NCBI GenBank assembly: GCA_946618265.1
Contig: CAMOLA010000001.1
Location: forward strand, 62,001-126,000
Length of the DNA stretch: 64,000 nucleotides
Reading direction: 5' to 3'
From: an uncultured Eggerthellaceae bacterium
Lineage (GTDB): Bacteria > Actinomycetota > Coriobacteriia > Coriobacteriales > Eggerthellaceae
In this document: positions 19,471 through 27,646 of the stretch, piece after piece
Layout of the letters: every line of letters begins with the position of its first letter
Position numbering within the stretch: position 1 is the first letter of the stretch
Notes under the pieces: model-generated
Seen by the model: only the letters and a program-made list of their open reading frames with translations
Databases searched by the model: none
Told to the model about the DNA's origin: nothing
Program-made: the position numbers and the translations under genes

Positions 19471-21333
19471 ATGATCGGCAAGGACAAGACGGTGGTGAGG
19501 CGGACGCTGGCGCGCTACTGGGCCACCACGCGCGCGCATGGCGGCTTGTTCGCGGCCGACGTCGTGGCGTCGATTGCGCTGTGCGGGCTCGTATCGTTCG
19601 GCAATCCGTACGTCATGGCGGGCATCATCGATCGCATCTCGGCCGGGCCCGTTGCGACCGACGAGGTCCTGCCAGTGTTCGGGATGGCGGTCGCTGCGCT
19701 CGTCGTCATCAACGTCGTCGGGCAAGCGTGCAGCAAGTTCCAGGACTACGCTACGTGGAAGCTGCAAATCCACGCGAACTTCGATTTGGCCACCCTGTGC
19801 TTTGACACGTTGTCCAACCAGTCGATGACGTTTCATTCCGAACGCTATGGGGGCGCGCTCGTCAGCCAGACGACGAAGTTCATGAACGCGTACGCCATGG
19901 TGCTCGAGAGTTTGATCTACACCATCATTCCCATTACGTGTTCGGCAATTTTCACCGTGGCGATACTCGGGCCGGTCGTGCCGGTGTTCGTGGCTATATT
20001 GGCGGTGCTTCTGGCCGCGTACGTGGTTGTGGCGTATCGCATGTACATGAGCATCTTGCCGCTCAACACCGAAGCGGCCAAATCGTACAATCGCCTGTTC
20101 GGCCGGCTTTCCGACAGCGTGACCAACATCATGGCCGTCAAGACGTACGGGCGCGAGCTTCACGAACGCAATCTGTTCGCGCACGCCAATGCCGACGTGT
20201 TGTCGACCGATTCGCGACGCATGCGCGCGTCGACACTGCGCAGCGTGGGCGTTTCGTCGGTCATCGTGGCCATGACGGTGCTGCTGGCCGTGTTCGCGAC
20301 CGGGGGCAATGCGTGGTTCGGCATCGCGCCGGGTACGTTGGTCATGATGTTCACGTACACCTACACGCTGACCACGCAGTTCGACCGCATCGGGCTCATG
20401 CTGCAGCAGCTCAACCGCTCGTTTGGCGATGCGCATGAGATGACGGTCATCCTCGACGAGCCGCGTCTGGTCGAGGACGCGTCCGATGCTAGCGAATTGG
20501 TCGTGCGCGAGGGCGCCATCGATTTCGAGGGGATTGGGTTCTCGTACGGTGCGGTGCGCGGCGCCGCCGCTGCCCCTCGCGCTGCGGCGTCCGAGAGCGC
20601 CGGCGATGCAACCAGCACCCCTGACTCCGCGGGCAAAGCCGCGACGGACAAGCTGTTCGACGGATTCAGCTTGCATATTCCCGCCGGACAGCGCATCGGC
20701 CTCGTAGGCAGGTCTGGTGCGGGCAAGACGACGCTCACGGCGTTGCTGCTGCGGCTGTCCGACATCCAGGAAGGACAGATCCTGGTGGACGGCCAGGACA
20801 TTTCGCGCTGCACGCAGGAGAGCTTGCGCCACAGTATCGCCTATGTGCCGCAGGAGGCCATGCTGTTTCATCGCAGCATCCGCGAGAACATAGCCTATGG
20901 CCACCCCGAGGCGACCGATGCCGAAGTGGAGGAGGCGGCTCGGCTCGCGTGCGCGCTCGATTTCATCCGCGAGCTGCCTGACGGGCTGGATACCGAGGTG
21001 GGCGAACGCGGCATCACGCTTTCGGGCGGGCAGCGCCAGCGCATCGCCATCGCACGCGCCATCTTGGCGGATGCGCCCATCCTGGTGCTCGACGAGGCCA
21101 CGAGCGCGCTCGATTCCGAAAACGAGCGCCTGGTGCAGGAGGCGCTTTCCAACCTCATGCGCGGGCGGACGTCCATCGTCGTGGCTCATCGGCTGTCCAC
21201 GGTGGCTGATTTGGACCGCATCGTCGTGCTCGATCATGGCTGCATCGTCGAGGACGGTACGCACGATGAGCTTTCGGCCGCGGACGGCATCTACGCCACG
21301 CTGTGGAACTACCAGACCGGCCTGGCGAAGTGA
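19471..21333 (+). CDS. ABC exporter half-transporter (membrane domain fused to ATPase)
   Basis: The 620-residue protein has a type-I exporter membrane domain (about 1-320, six helices) followed by a nucleotide-binding domain. Walker A is VGRSGAGKTTLTALLL, the Q-loop region YVPQEAMLF, the signature LSGGQRQRIAIARAI, Walker B ILVLDEATSALD and the switch His VVAHRLSTV. An Ala/Ser/Thr-rich insert of about 35 residues sits just before the ATPase core. It would act as a dimer. The substrate cannot be read from the sequence. It is flanked on both sides by copies of the TATACATTTGGGGAC palindrome and lies just before the nitrogenase-like cluster, to which it may or may not belong. Confidence 0.9.
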   Translation: MIGKDKTVVRRTLARYWATTRAHGGLFAADVVASIALCGLVSFGNPYVMAGIIDRISAGPVATDEVLPVFGMAVAALVVINVVGQACSKFQDYATWKLQIHANFDLATLCFDTLSNQSMTFHSERYGGALVSQTTKFMNAYAMVLESLIYTIIPITCSAIFTVAILGPVVPVFVAILAVLLAAYVVVAYRMYMSILPLNTEAAKSYNRLFGRLSDSVTNIMAVKTYGRELHERNLFAHANADVLSTDSRRMRASTLRSVGVSSVIVAMTVLLAVFATGGNAWFGIAPGTLVMMFTYTYTLTTQFDRIGLMLQQLNRSFGDAHEMTVILDEPRLVEDASDASELVVREGAIDFEGIGFSYGAVRGAAAAPRAAASESAGDATSTPDSAGKAATDKLFDGFSLHIPAGQRIGLVGRSGAGKTTLTALLLRLSDIQEGQILVDGQDISRCTQESLRHSIAYVPQEAMLFHRSIRENIAYGHPEATDAEVEEAARLACALDFIRELPDGLDTEVGERGITLSGGQRQRIAIARAILADAPILVLDEATSALDSENERLVQEALSNLMRGRTSIVVAHRLSTVADLDRIVVLDHGCIVEDGTHDELSAADGIYATLWNYQTGLAK

Positions 21334-21336
21334 TTG

Positions 21337-21367
21337 TATACATTTGGGGACAGTCCCCAAATGTATA
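21337..21367. repeat. Palindromic repeat, TATACATTTGGGGAC family (copy 2)
   Basis: Perfect 31-bp palindrome, extended by one G/C pair each side, between the ABC exporter gene and the nitrogenase-like fusion gene. It ends about 17 bp before the latter's start. Confidence 0.9.
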
Positions 21368-21383
21368 CTAGGAGAGGGACTGC

Positions 21384-23771
21384 ATGAAGCGTATCGCAAT
21401 ATATGGCAAAGGCGGCATCGGCAAGTCGACGATGGGCGCGAACGTGTCGGCGGCGTTGGCGGTTGCGGGGCAATCGGTCGTGCAGATCGGCTGCGATCCC
21501 AAGCATGATTCTACGCGGCAGCTGCTCGGGGGGACCCGCATTACCACCGTGCTCGACTATCTGCGCGAGGCGCGGCCAGACAACTACGATATCGGCGCGG
21601 TGCTGCACGAGGGCTTCGCGGGCGTGGGCTGCGTCGAAGCGGGCGGTCCCAAGCCGGGCGTTGGGTGCGCTGGACGCGGCATCATTTCGACGTTCGACCT
21701 GCTAGCGCAGTTCAGACTGGAAGACCATTACGATATCGCGCTTTACGACGTTCTCGGCGACGTGGTATGCGGTGGTTTCGCCGTGCCGATTCGGCGCGAG
21801 TATGCCGATACGATTTTGGTTGTGACATCGGGCGAGTTCATGTCGCTCTATGCTGCGAACAACATTTTGCGCGGCATCCGCAACTACGACGGCGACGAGC
21901 TGCGCCGGGTGGCGGGGCTCGTATTCAATCGGCGCAATGTCGCCGGCGAAGAGGAGCGCGTGCGGCGTTTCGCCCGCGCTGTTGGCCTGCCGGTGTTCTT
22001 GGACGTGCCCCGCTCGGATGCGTTTGCTCGTGCGGAGCGGGCGCATGCTACGGTCATGGAACTTGGCGAGGACGCTTTGCTTTGCGAGCTGTTCTCCGAT
22101 GCCGCGCGTCGGCTCGTCGCGGACGACGTGCCGTTGCATGCGGCCAATCCTCTGAGCGACGAGGATTTGGAAACAACCGTGCTCGGCCACCATGAATGTG
22201 CGACGACGCAACCAAGTTCCCCTGGGGAAAATGGTTTCGTCCGCGAAGAACCGCCCATCCCCGGGGTCGACGGGGCCGCTATCGACGAACCGTTTTCCCG
22301 CGGGGAAAACGGTCGCGGATCCGGGCCGGATGTCGCCGCGAAATCGGTTTCCTCTGAGGAGCGTGGCGGGGGTTCAAGTGCCAAGGCTCCTGCATCCACG
22401 GCGGCCATCGAGCGGACAGCGGCCATCGACCTCACTGACCCCAATCGCTATCTGTCCAAAACGCTCATCGTGGGCGAACCGCTACATGGGTGCGCGTTCA
22501 ACGGCGCCATTGCCGCTGCGCTCAACGTGGGCGATGCCGTGGTCGTCGCGCATGCGCCGCGCAGTTGCGCCAACCTTTCGCTCGCCACGTTCAATTCAAC
22601 GGGACGGCGCGCGCTCTACGAGCGCGGCGAGTTGATGCCGCATTCGCTGGCGCCGAATCTCGAGTGCACCGACATGGACGAGCCGCAGATCGTGTTCGGC
22701 GGAACCGACGCGCTGCTCGCCAAGGTGCGCGAGGTGAAACAGCGTCCCCTACCGGGGCGAGGGGGCCAGCGTCCGCGGGCGATCGTCGTGATCAGCTCGT
22801 GCCCGGCGGGCATCATCGGCGATGACCTCGATCGAGTTGCCGAGCTGTCCGATGACGCGTGCACGGTGCTTCCCATCAAGACCGACGGCAACATGACGGG
22901 CGATTTCCTGCAGGGCCAGCTGGCGGCGCATTTGGCTATCGCGCGCACGTTCATCGACCGTGACGTACCAGTTCGCCCGCGTACGGCCAACATTTTCGCC
23001 GAGAAGCCGGCGGTTACCAACACGCAGCGCAACTTTCGCGTGATCAGCGAGTTTTTGGAGCAGATGGGCGTTACGGTGAATTGCCGGTTCCTCAATTCCA
23101 CGACGACCGAGCAGCTGCGCGGCTTTTGCGCGGGACAGCTGAACATCCCAGCGTATGGCGACTATACGGCCAAGCTGTTGGGCAAATTGATCTCCGAGGA
23201 GTTCGGCGGCCGCGTGCTGGGTCGTGGCTTCCCCATCGGCTTCGACGAAACGGTCGCTTGGCTCGAGGAAGTGGCGGAATTCTTCGACGCACGCGATGCG
23301 GTGCCGCGCATCGTCGCCGAACAGCAAACGCTCTACGATGCGGAAATCGCGCGCCTGCGACCGGTCCTGCGCGGTAAGAAACTGATGGTCATCACCTACA
23401 ATTGCGAGCTCGATTGGATTTTGCGCACGGCGCTTGACTTGGAGATGGAGATCGCCCGCATCGGCATTCTGAACTACTCGCAGGATGCCGGCTTCCGCAC
23501 GCGAATCGATGCCGATTTCCCCGTTGTCGAGAACTACGATCGGTTTGACCGGGCAAACGAGATTGCCAAGATCGCGCCCGATGTCTTGCTGACGAACTAT
23601 GCCACGGCCATCGCCGACGCGGTTCCCGTGGCAGATACGATTCCGATGTGCCCCGACGTTGGGTTCATGTCGTCGATCGCGCTTGCGCGCCGTTGGGCGC
23701 GCTTGCTCCGCTTGCAGCTGAAAGGAGGCTGGAAGAATGACGGACTGCTCTTCGAGGAGGCCTTCCTCTAA
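21384..23771 (+). CDS. Nitrogenase-like fusion: NifH/BchL-type Fe protein joined to NifD/NifE-type protein
   Basis: Residues 1-270 form a complete Fe protein: P-loop G8KGGIGKST16 and the two Cys that hold the bridging [4Fe-4S] cluster, Cys95 (PGVGCAGRG) and Cys129 (VVCGGFAVP). A low-complexity linker (about 272-350) leads to a NifD/E/BchN-like domain (352-795). That domain keeps three Cys in the positions of P-cluster-type ligands: Cys370 (PLHGC), Cys395 (PRSC) and Cys473 (SSCPAG). The family reduces difficult bonds with ATP-driven electron transfer (N2, protochlorophyllide, Ni-sirohydrochlorin, methylthioalkanes). Normally H and D are separate genes; a single chain is unusual. The linker encodes palindromic repeats. 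With no other nif genes and no FeMo-type signature in view, nitrogen fixation is unlikely. Confidence 0.88.
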   Translation: MKRIAIYGKGGIGKSTMGANVSAALAVAGQSVVQIGCDPKHDSTRQLLGGTRITTVLDYLREARPDNYDIGAVLHEGFAGVGCVEAGGPKPGVGCAGRGIISTFDLLAQFRLEDHYDIALYDVLGDVVCGGFAVPIRREYADTILVVTSGEFMSLYAANNILRGIRNYDGDELRRVAGLVFNRRNVAGEEERVRRFARAVGLPVFLDVPRSDAFARAERAHATVMELGEDALLCELFSDAARRLVADDVPLHAANPLSDEDLETTVLGHHECATTQPSSPGENGFVREEPPIPGVDGAAIDEPFSRGENGRGSGPDVAAKSVSSEERGGGSSAKAPASTAAIERTAAIDLTDPNRYLSKTLIVGEPLHGCAFNGAIAAALNVGDAVVVAHAPRSCANLSLATFNSTGRRALYERGELMPHSLAPNLECTDMDEPQIVFGGTDALLAKVREVKQRPLPGRGGQRPRAIVVISSCPAGIIGDDLDRVAELSDDACTVLPIKTDGNMTGDFLQGQLAAHLAIARTFIDRDVPVRPRTANIFAEKPAVTNTQRNFRVISEFLEQMGVTVNCRFLNSTTTEQLRGFCAGQLNIPAYGDYTAKLLGKLISEEFGGRVLGRGFPIGFDETVAWLEEVAEFFDARDAVPRIVAEQQTLYDAEIARLRPVLRGKKLMVITYNCELDWILRTALDLEMEIARIGILNYSQDAGFRTRIDADFPVVENYDRFDRANEIAKIAPDVLLTNYATAIADAVPVADTIPMCPDVGFMSSIALARRWARLLRLQLKGGWKNDGLLFEEAFL
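22210..22236. repeat. Palindrome inside coding linker of NifH-NifD fusion (1)
   Basis: Imperfect palindrome with arms AACCAAGTTCCCC and GGGGAAAATGGTT around a central T. It is translated in frame as part of the linker. Confidence 0.7.
22289..22313. repeat. Palindrome inside coding linker of NifH-NifD fusion (2)
   Basis: Near-perfect palindrome with arms ACCGTTTTCCC and GGGAAAACGGT, translated within the linker between the Fe-protein and NifD-like domains. Confidence 0.75.
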
Positions 23772-25317
23772 TTTGGCTGACATGCCATTTGGGTCGGCTG
23801 CATTCGGGCAACCGATGGCGATCGAACCCGATAGCCTGCAAGGCGTCGTCTTTGCCTGCGAAGGCGTGGAGGGCGCTACCGTGCTGCTCAACGGGCCGAC
23901 GGGTTGCAAGTATTATCATTCGTCGATCTCGGATAGCCAGACGTTTCGGCAGATGGAATTCGATCCGCTGAACTTCCCGATGACGTGGTATTTCGGGCAG
24001 CCGCGCGTGCCGTGCACCTATCTCGACAACAGCGATTACGTGTATGGCAGCGAGAAGAAGCTCGTCGAAGCGCTCGAGTACTTCCGCGATGCGCCTGGTG
24101 TCGAGCTGCTGTGCATCGTCAACTCGCCGGGAGCGGCGCTCATCGGGGACGACTTATGCGGCATCGCCGAGCGCCATCTGGGCGGCCGGCCGTTCATGAC
24201 CATCGAGACGCCGGGCTTCTCGGAAGGGATGTGCGCGGGCCACGAAAAGGCGGCTTGCGCTATCGTGGATCATCTGATTCCCGAGATGGCGAGCGAAGAG
24301 GTCGCGCCTTGTCATTCGGGGTCGGAAGCGAAGAATCTCCGCGAAATGGATTGTTCGACTGGTCGTGCCGTGGGAGAAGCTGCGTCGAGCGCAGTCGAAG
24401 AGCGCCGCGTGAACGTACTGGGACTTTCTCTGTATCAGCGACACTATACGGGAGATGTGGCGGAGATACGCCGCTTGCTGGAGGCGATGGGCCTCACGGT
24501 AGGGTGCGTGCTGTGCGCCGGCGGAAGCGTCGACGACGTGCGAGAGCTGCCGCGCGCCGCGCTCAACGTGGTGGTCAATCCCGAATTCGGCCTGCAGACG
24601 GCGCGTCATTTGCAGGAGCGTTTCGGCACGCCGTATTACGTGTGCGGCCCGCTGCCCATCGGATTTGACGCCACCGAGCGCATGGCGCGTGAAGTGGCCG
24701 CTCGTGTTGGCGGCGACGCTGCTCCCGTGCTCGCCGAGTGCCGCGAGGCGCGCAAGCGGGCGTTCTCTTACATATCGCGTCTGAATTCGCTGACGGGCTT
24801 GCCGACCGGGGTTCCGTTTGCCGCTGAAGGAACCTATGCGCAGCTGAACGCCTACGTCGAGTTCTTTACACGCTACCTGGCCTTGGTGCCGGTGGCGTTG
24901 GCGCCCGCCTTCCCCCAGGCCGACTACGCGCGCGACGCGTTGGTCGATCTGCTCGACGAACTCGGATTTGCCGATGCGCTGGGTCGCGATCCGATTGATG
25001 GGCGCTCGATTGGCGGAGTGTCGCACGGTGGTAATTTGGCGGGCGAAGATGCCAAGGCGTCTGGCTGCGTGGCGACGGATGGCGGCATTCGCGACGCCGA
25101 GTGCCTCGATGGGCCTGACGTCGATTTCACGCCGCCCGAGCTGTTCTTCGGCAGCGGCGCGACCATCGGCCGCATGCGGCTCGCCGGCCTGCGTTTCAGC
25201 GGCGTCGAGACCATGCTGCCCTCGCTCGGCTATCTTGACGTCGTCCCAAAAACCCACTATGGCCCCCGTGGTGCCCTGCAACTGGTGGAGTCCGTCCTCA
25301 ACGGCTTGGTGTTCTAG
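23737..25317 (+). CDS. Nitrogenase component-1-like protein (NifK/NifN/BchB-type)
   Basis: ATG 23737 lies inside the end of the fusion gene (35-bp overlap) behind a strong AAAGGAGG site, so the two are translationally coupled and probably form a complex. The 526-residue protein has the component-1 features GPTGCKYYHS, PRVPCTYLDNSDYVYGSEKKL and a later VNPEFGLQTARHLQERFGTPYY region. Two Cys ligands are kept, but the third, normally SC in a TSC-x-AE-x-IGDD-like motif, reads NSPGAALIGDD, so the Cys is missing. A 60-residue, Asp/Gly-rich insert lies near residues 180-215. It is expected to be the electron-accepting and substrate-binding partner. The substrate is unknown. Confidence 0.85.
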   Translation: MTDCSSRRPSSNLADMPFGSAAFGQPMAIEPDSLQGVVFACEGVEGATVLLNGPTGCKYYHSSISDSQTFRQMEFDPLNFPMTWYFGQPRVPCTYLDNSDYVYGSEKKLVEALEYFRDAPGVELLCIVNSPGAALIGDDLCGIAERHLGGRPFMTIETPGFSEGMCAGHEKAACAIVDHLIPEMASEEVAPCHSGSEAKNLREMDCSTGRAVGEAASSAVEERRVNVLGLSLYQRHYTGDVAEIRRLLEAMGLTVGCVLCAGGSVDDVRELPRAALNVVVNPEFGLQTARHLQERFGTPYYVCGPLPIGFDATERMAREVAARVGGDAAPVLAECREARKRAFSYISRLNSLTGLPTGVPFAAEGTYAQLNAYVEFFTRYLALVPVALAPAFPQADYARDALVDLLDELGFADALGRDPIDGRSIGGVSHGGNLAGEDAKASGCVATDGGIRDAECLDGPDVDFTPPELFFGSGATIGRMRLAGLRFSGVETMLPSLGYLDVVPKTHYGPRGALQLVESVLNGLVF

Positions 25318-25320
25318 GAT

Positions 25321-25551
25321 GAAACGGGCCTTCAGGGCGGGTAACTGTTTCATACGGACCGAAAGGGAGTCTCCCTTTCGGTCTGGGACCGTTGGGGAGA
25401 CTCCCTTTCGGTCCGTGCGTCGGAGAGGCGCGCCTGGCGATGCGAGGCTGAATGCCAGATCGAGGGAGATAAAGGCCGCACGATGTGTCGACTGAAGGTG
25501 CAATGATTGCCTGAACCCGCCCAGTTACCCTGGAGGCCCGTTTCACTCGAG
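25321..25551. repeat. Cluster of palindromes between NifK-like gene and next gene
   Basis: The 250-bp gap holds GACCGAAAGGGAG/CTCCCTTTCGGTC (25357-25383, perfect) and a partial second copy (25395-25415) whose outer arm also pairs with the first. Around these is a GAAACGGGCC...CTGTTTC repeat (25321-25351), with an inverted copy near 25527-25547. No gene is apparent in the gap. Confidence 0.75.
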
Positions 25552-25567
25552 GTGGTGGTATCGAAGC

Positions 25568-26047
25568 ATGAACAACGTTGAATTCTGCAAATCGCTTTCC
25601 GATAGGATTACGCCCGAGGAATGGCGGGCCTTGGAATGCGCCGAAAACGAGCTGCTCATCAACGACCATAATCGTCTGGCGCTGTTGGAAATGCGTGAGG
25701 TGGGTCGCGGGCTAATTGGGATGGGTTCGACTTTGCGTACGGCGCCCGGTGGTGCGGGAGGAACGGATGCGGGCATCGACGCCTTCGGCGTGGCCGCGCT
25801 CGAGGATGCGCTGCAGGCTTTTCTCGACGAGCATATGGCGGAAGCGCCCGAGGGGCACAAATGGATCGTCATCGCCAGCCTGTACTTAACCTACGTTGCC
25901 AAACGGCCCATGCATCCCATCGAGCGCGCCGGCGTGGTGGTGGAAGAACGCGACGGCCAAACAACCAATCTCTGTCCCAGCAAGGTGCCTGGCGACAACC
26001 CCATCTGCGATGCCTGCGTCTGCGTGCCCGCGCCGTCTATCGGGTAA
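25568..26047 (+). CDS. Small protein with C-terminal Cys cluster, DUF2115-like
   Basis: The 159-residue protein has no signal or membrane segment. Its C-terminus reads LCPSKVPGDNPICDACVC after a HPIERAG segment. This pattern (His-Pro, then CP.K, then C..C) is like the end of DUF2115/UPF0305 proteins, known mostly from methanogens, but the match is from memory and only to the motif. The Cys could bind a metal or an Fe-S cluster. It lies in the nitrogenase-like cluster, in the same direction, and may be an accessory factor. A GAGGTGG precedes the ATG. Confidence 0.75.
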   Translation: MNNVEFCKSLSDRITPEEWRALECAENELLINDHNRLALLEMREVGRGLIGMGSTLRTAPGGAGGTDAGIDAFGVAALEDALQAFLDEHMAEAPEGHKWIVIASLYLTYVAKRPMHPIERAGVVVEERDGQTTNLCPSKVPGDNPICDACVCVPAPSIG

Positions 26048-26091
26048 ACTGAAGCAGGTATCCAAGGTAACTGTTTCTCAAGGAGCGTATT

Positions 26092-26886
26092 ATGAAGATC
26101 ACCGTGCTGAGCGAAAACACGACGCAGAGACCGATGTATCGTCCGGAGTTCGGGTTGAGCCTGCATGTCGAATGCGGTTCGACCTCGATTCTGTTCGATG
26201 CCGGCATGAGCGGCAATTTCGCTCGCAATGCCGAGGCGTTGGGGATTGACCTGGCCAAGGTGGACGTTGCGGTGCTGTCTCACGGGCATTTCGACCACGC
26301 GAACGGGTTTGCCGAGTTCCTGCGAATCAACGACCATGCTCCGATTTACGCTCATGTCGGCTTCGACGGCGAGCAGTACAAGGAACCCCGCGAATACATC
26401 GGAATCGCGCCCGAGCTCAAGGGAAACCCGCGGTTTGTAGCGGTTGACGGCAAGCGCGAGATCGGGGAGGGCTTGACGCTCCTAAGCTACGAAAGTGCTA
26501 GCGCACCATATCCCATGGCGTCCGAGGGCATGTTGACGCTCGTCGACGGCGAGCTGGTGCCCGACGACTTTTCGCATGAACATTACCTGCTTGCGACCGA
26601 GGGAGATGCGCGCTTGCTAATCAGCGGTTGTTCCCATCGGGGCATCGCCAACATTATGCATTGGACGAAGGACGAGCGCATTACGCACATGGCTGGCGGC
26701 TTCCACCTCTCTGCGACCAAGCCGCAGGATTTCTCGCGCCTCGATGACTTGGCGCAAGAGCTGCTGGGCTACGATGTCGAATACTTCACCGGCCATTGCA
26801 CCGGAATCGAGCAGTACGCGCGTCTCAAGGCTTCCATGGGCAGTCGCGTTAGCTATTTGTGCACCGGACGGATTATCGAGCTGTAA
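26092..26886 (+). CDS. Metallo-beta-lactamase-fold hydrolase
   Basis: The 264-residue protein has the metal-binding motif SHGHFDHANG (about 64-73), ISGCSHRGIANIM with a further His, and FTGHCTG near the end, which is typical of the MBL-fold group annotated as dihydropterin-type or ComEC-like hydrolases. AAGGAG lies seven bases before ATG 26092. It follows the DUF2115-like gene by 44 bp and probably ends the nitrogenase-like transcription unit. The substrate is unknown. Confidence 0.88.
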   Translation: MKITVLSENTTQRPMYRPEFGLSLHVECGSTSILFDAGMSGNFARNAEALGIDLAKVDVAVLSHGHFDHANGFAEFLRINDHAPIYAHVGFDGEQYKEPREYIGIAPELKGNPRFVAVDGKREIGEGLTLLSYESASAPYPMASEGMLTLVDGELVPDDFSHEHYLLATEGDARLLISGCSHRGIANIMHWTKDERITHMAGGFHLSATKPQDFSRLDDLAQELLGYDVEYFTGHCTGIEQYARLKASMGSRVSYLCTGRIIEL

Positions 26887-27249
26887 GCCCAATTGGGATT
26901 TGGAACGTGCTCCCGAAGTCGTTCAAACCCCTTACGCCGCGTCTTGTCGTTCGTAAGCAAAAGCATCCTGCGAGGCATTTTCCCCAGGTGAGCGCTTTTC
27001 GCAAAGCATACTATCCTTTCAAAAGGATGAATATGGTGTATTCCGAGTTGCAATTCCATCGATGTGCCCCTTGATTTGTGCTGAGTGAACAAAGTGCAAA
27101 TGCTGTTCCCAGTTACGTGCAAACCCCCGTTGACACGTGTGTTTATCAGGGGTTATGCTGCGAATGCATCTGCGATAGCGGATGCATGCTGCTGTGGCTT
27201 TGCGGTCTGTTTGAGCGGCGTGCGTGCGTCTTGGGGCAACGAGCTTAAC
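26887..27249. other. Gene-free stretch before the riboswitch
   Basis: About 360 bp with only short, unconvincing open frames. The promoter for the riboswitch-led transcript should lie here, but no clear -35/-10 pair was recognised. Confidence 0.5.
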
Positions 27250-27495
27250 TGCTGTTTTCCTGGTCTGCGCATCTGCCGACAATCAGCCCGCACGGCTTAA
27301 CAAGGGAACCGGGTGAGAACCCCGGGCGGGGACCGACACTGTATGCGTGGGTCCGCATCCGTCGGCTGAAGGGCCGGTCATTGGGAAGCGATTCCCGAGA
27401 AGGCAGGATGTGGGCAGTGGATCTGAGACCAAAGGGGAGTCTCCCCAATGGTCTAAGGTGCGCAACCGCGTGAGCCAGGAGACCTACAGGGAAGC
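27250..27495 (+). promoter_or_regulatory. Cobalamin riboswitch (upstream of 2558-codon surface protein)
   Basis: The conserved elements occur in order: CGGCTTAACAAGGGAACCGG, then GTGAGAACCCCGGGCGGGGA, CGACACTGTATG and, at 27473-27487, the B12 box AGCCAGGAGACCTAC. The 5' limit is approximate. A near-perfect palindrome (27427-27453) sits between the core and the B12 box, where peripheral helices of this RNA vary in size. The gene at 27647 follows 160 bp later. Confidence 0.93.
27427..27453. repeat. Palindromic repeat inside the cobalamin riboswitch
   Basis: Arms GACCAAAGGGGAG and CTCCCCAATGGTC; related to the GACCGAAAGGGAG family at 25357 and 62541. It would form a peripheral helix of the aptamer. 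Confidence 0.8.
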
Positions 27496-27646
27496 ATTCA
27501 AACGGGGCATGTCGGCCAAAAGGACAGCCGGCGTTGCGGAGGCAGGGCTTCTGGCCTCCGTTGGCGCGCTGTACCTTTGTTCGGCGTGCCCCGTTTGCTT
27601 TTGAAGGAAAGCTCGATGCTTCCCGCCATGAGAGCGAGGCGGGATT

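Noticed and set aside
21384..25317. Nitrogen fixation
   Set aside because: The H-D fusion, the missing Cys in the NifK-like protein and the absence of nifB/E/N-type and FeMo-cofactor genes in the window speak against a true nitrogenase.
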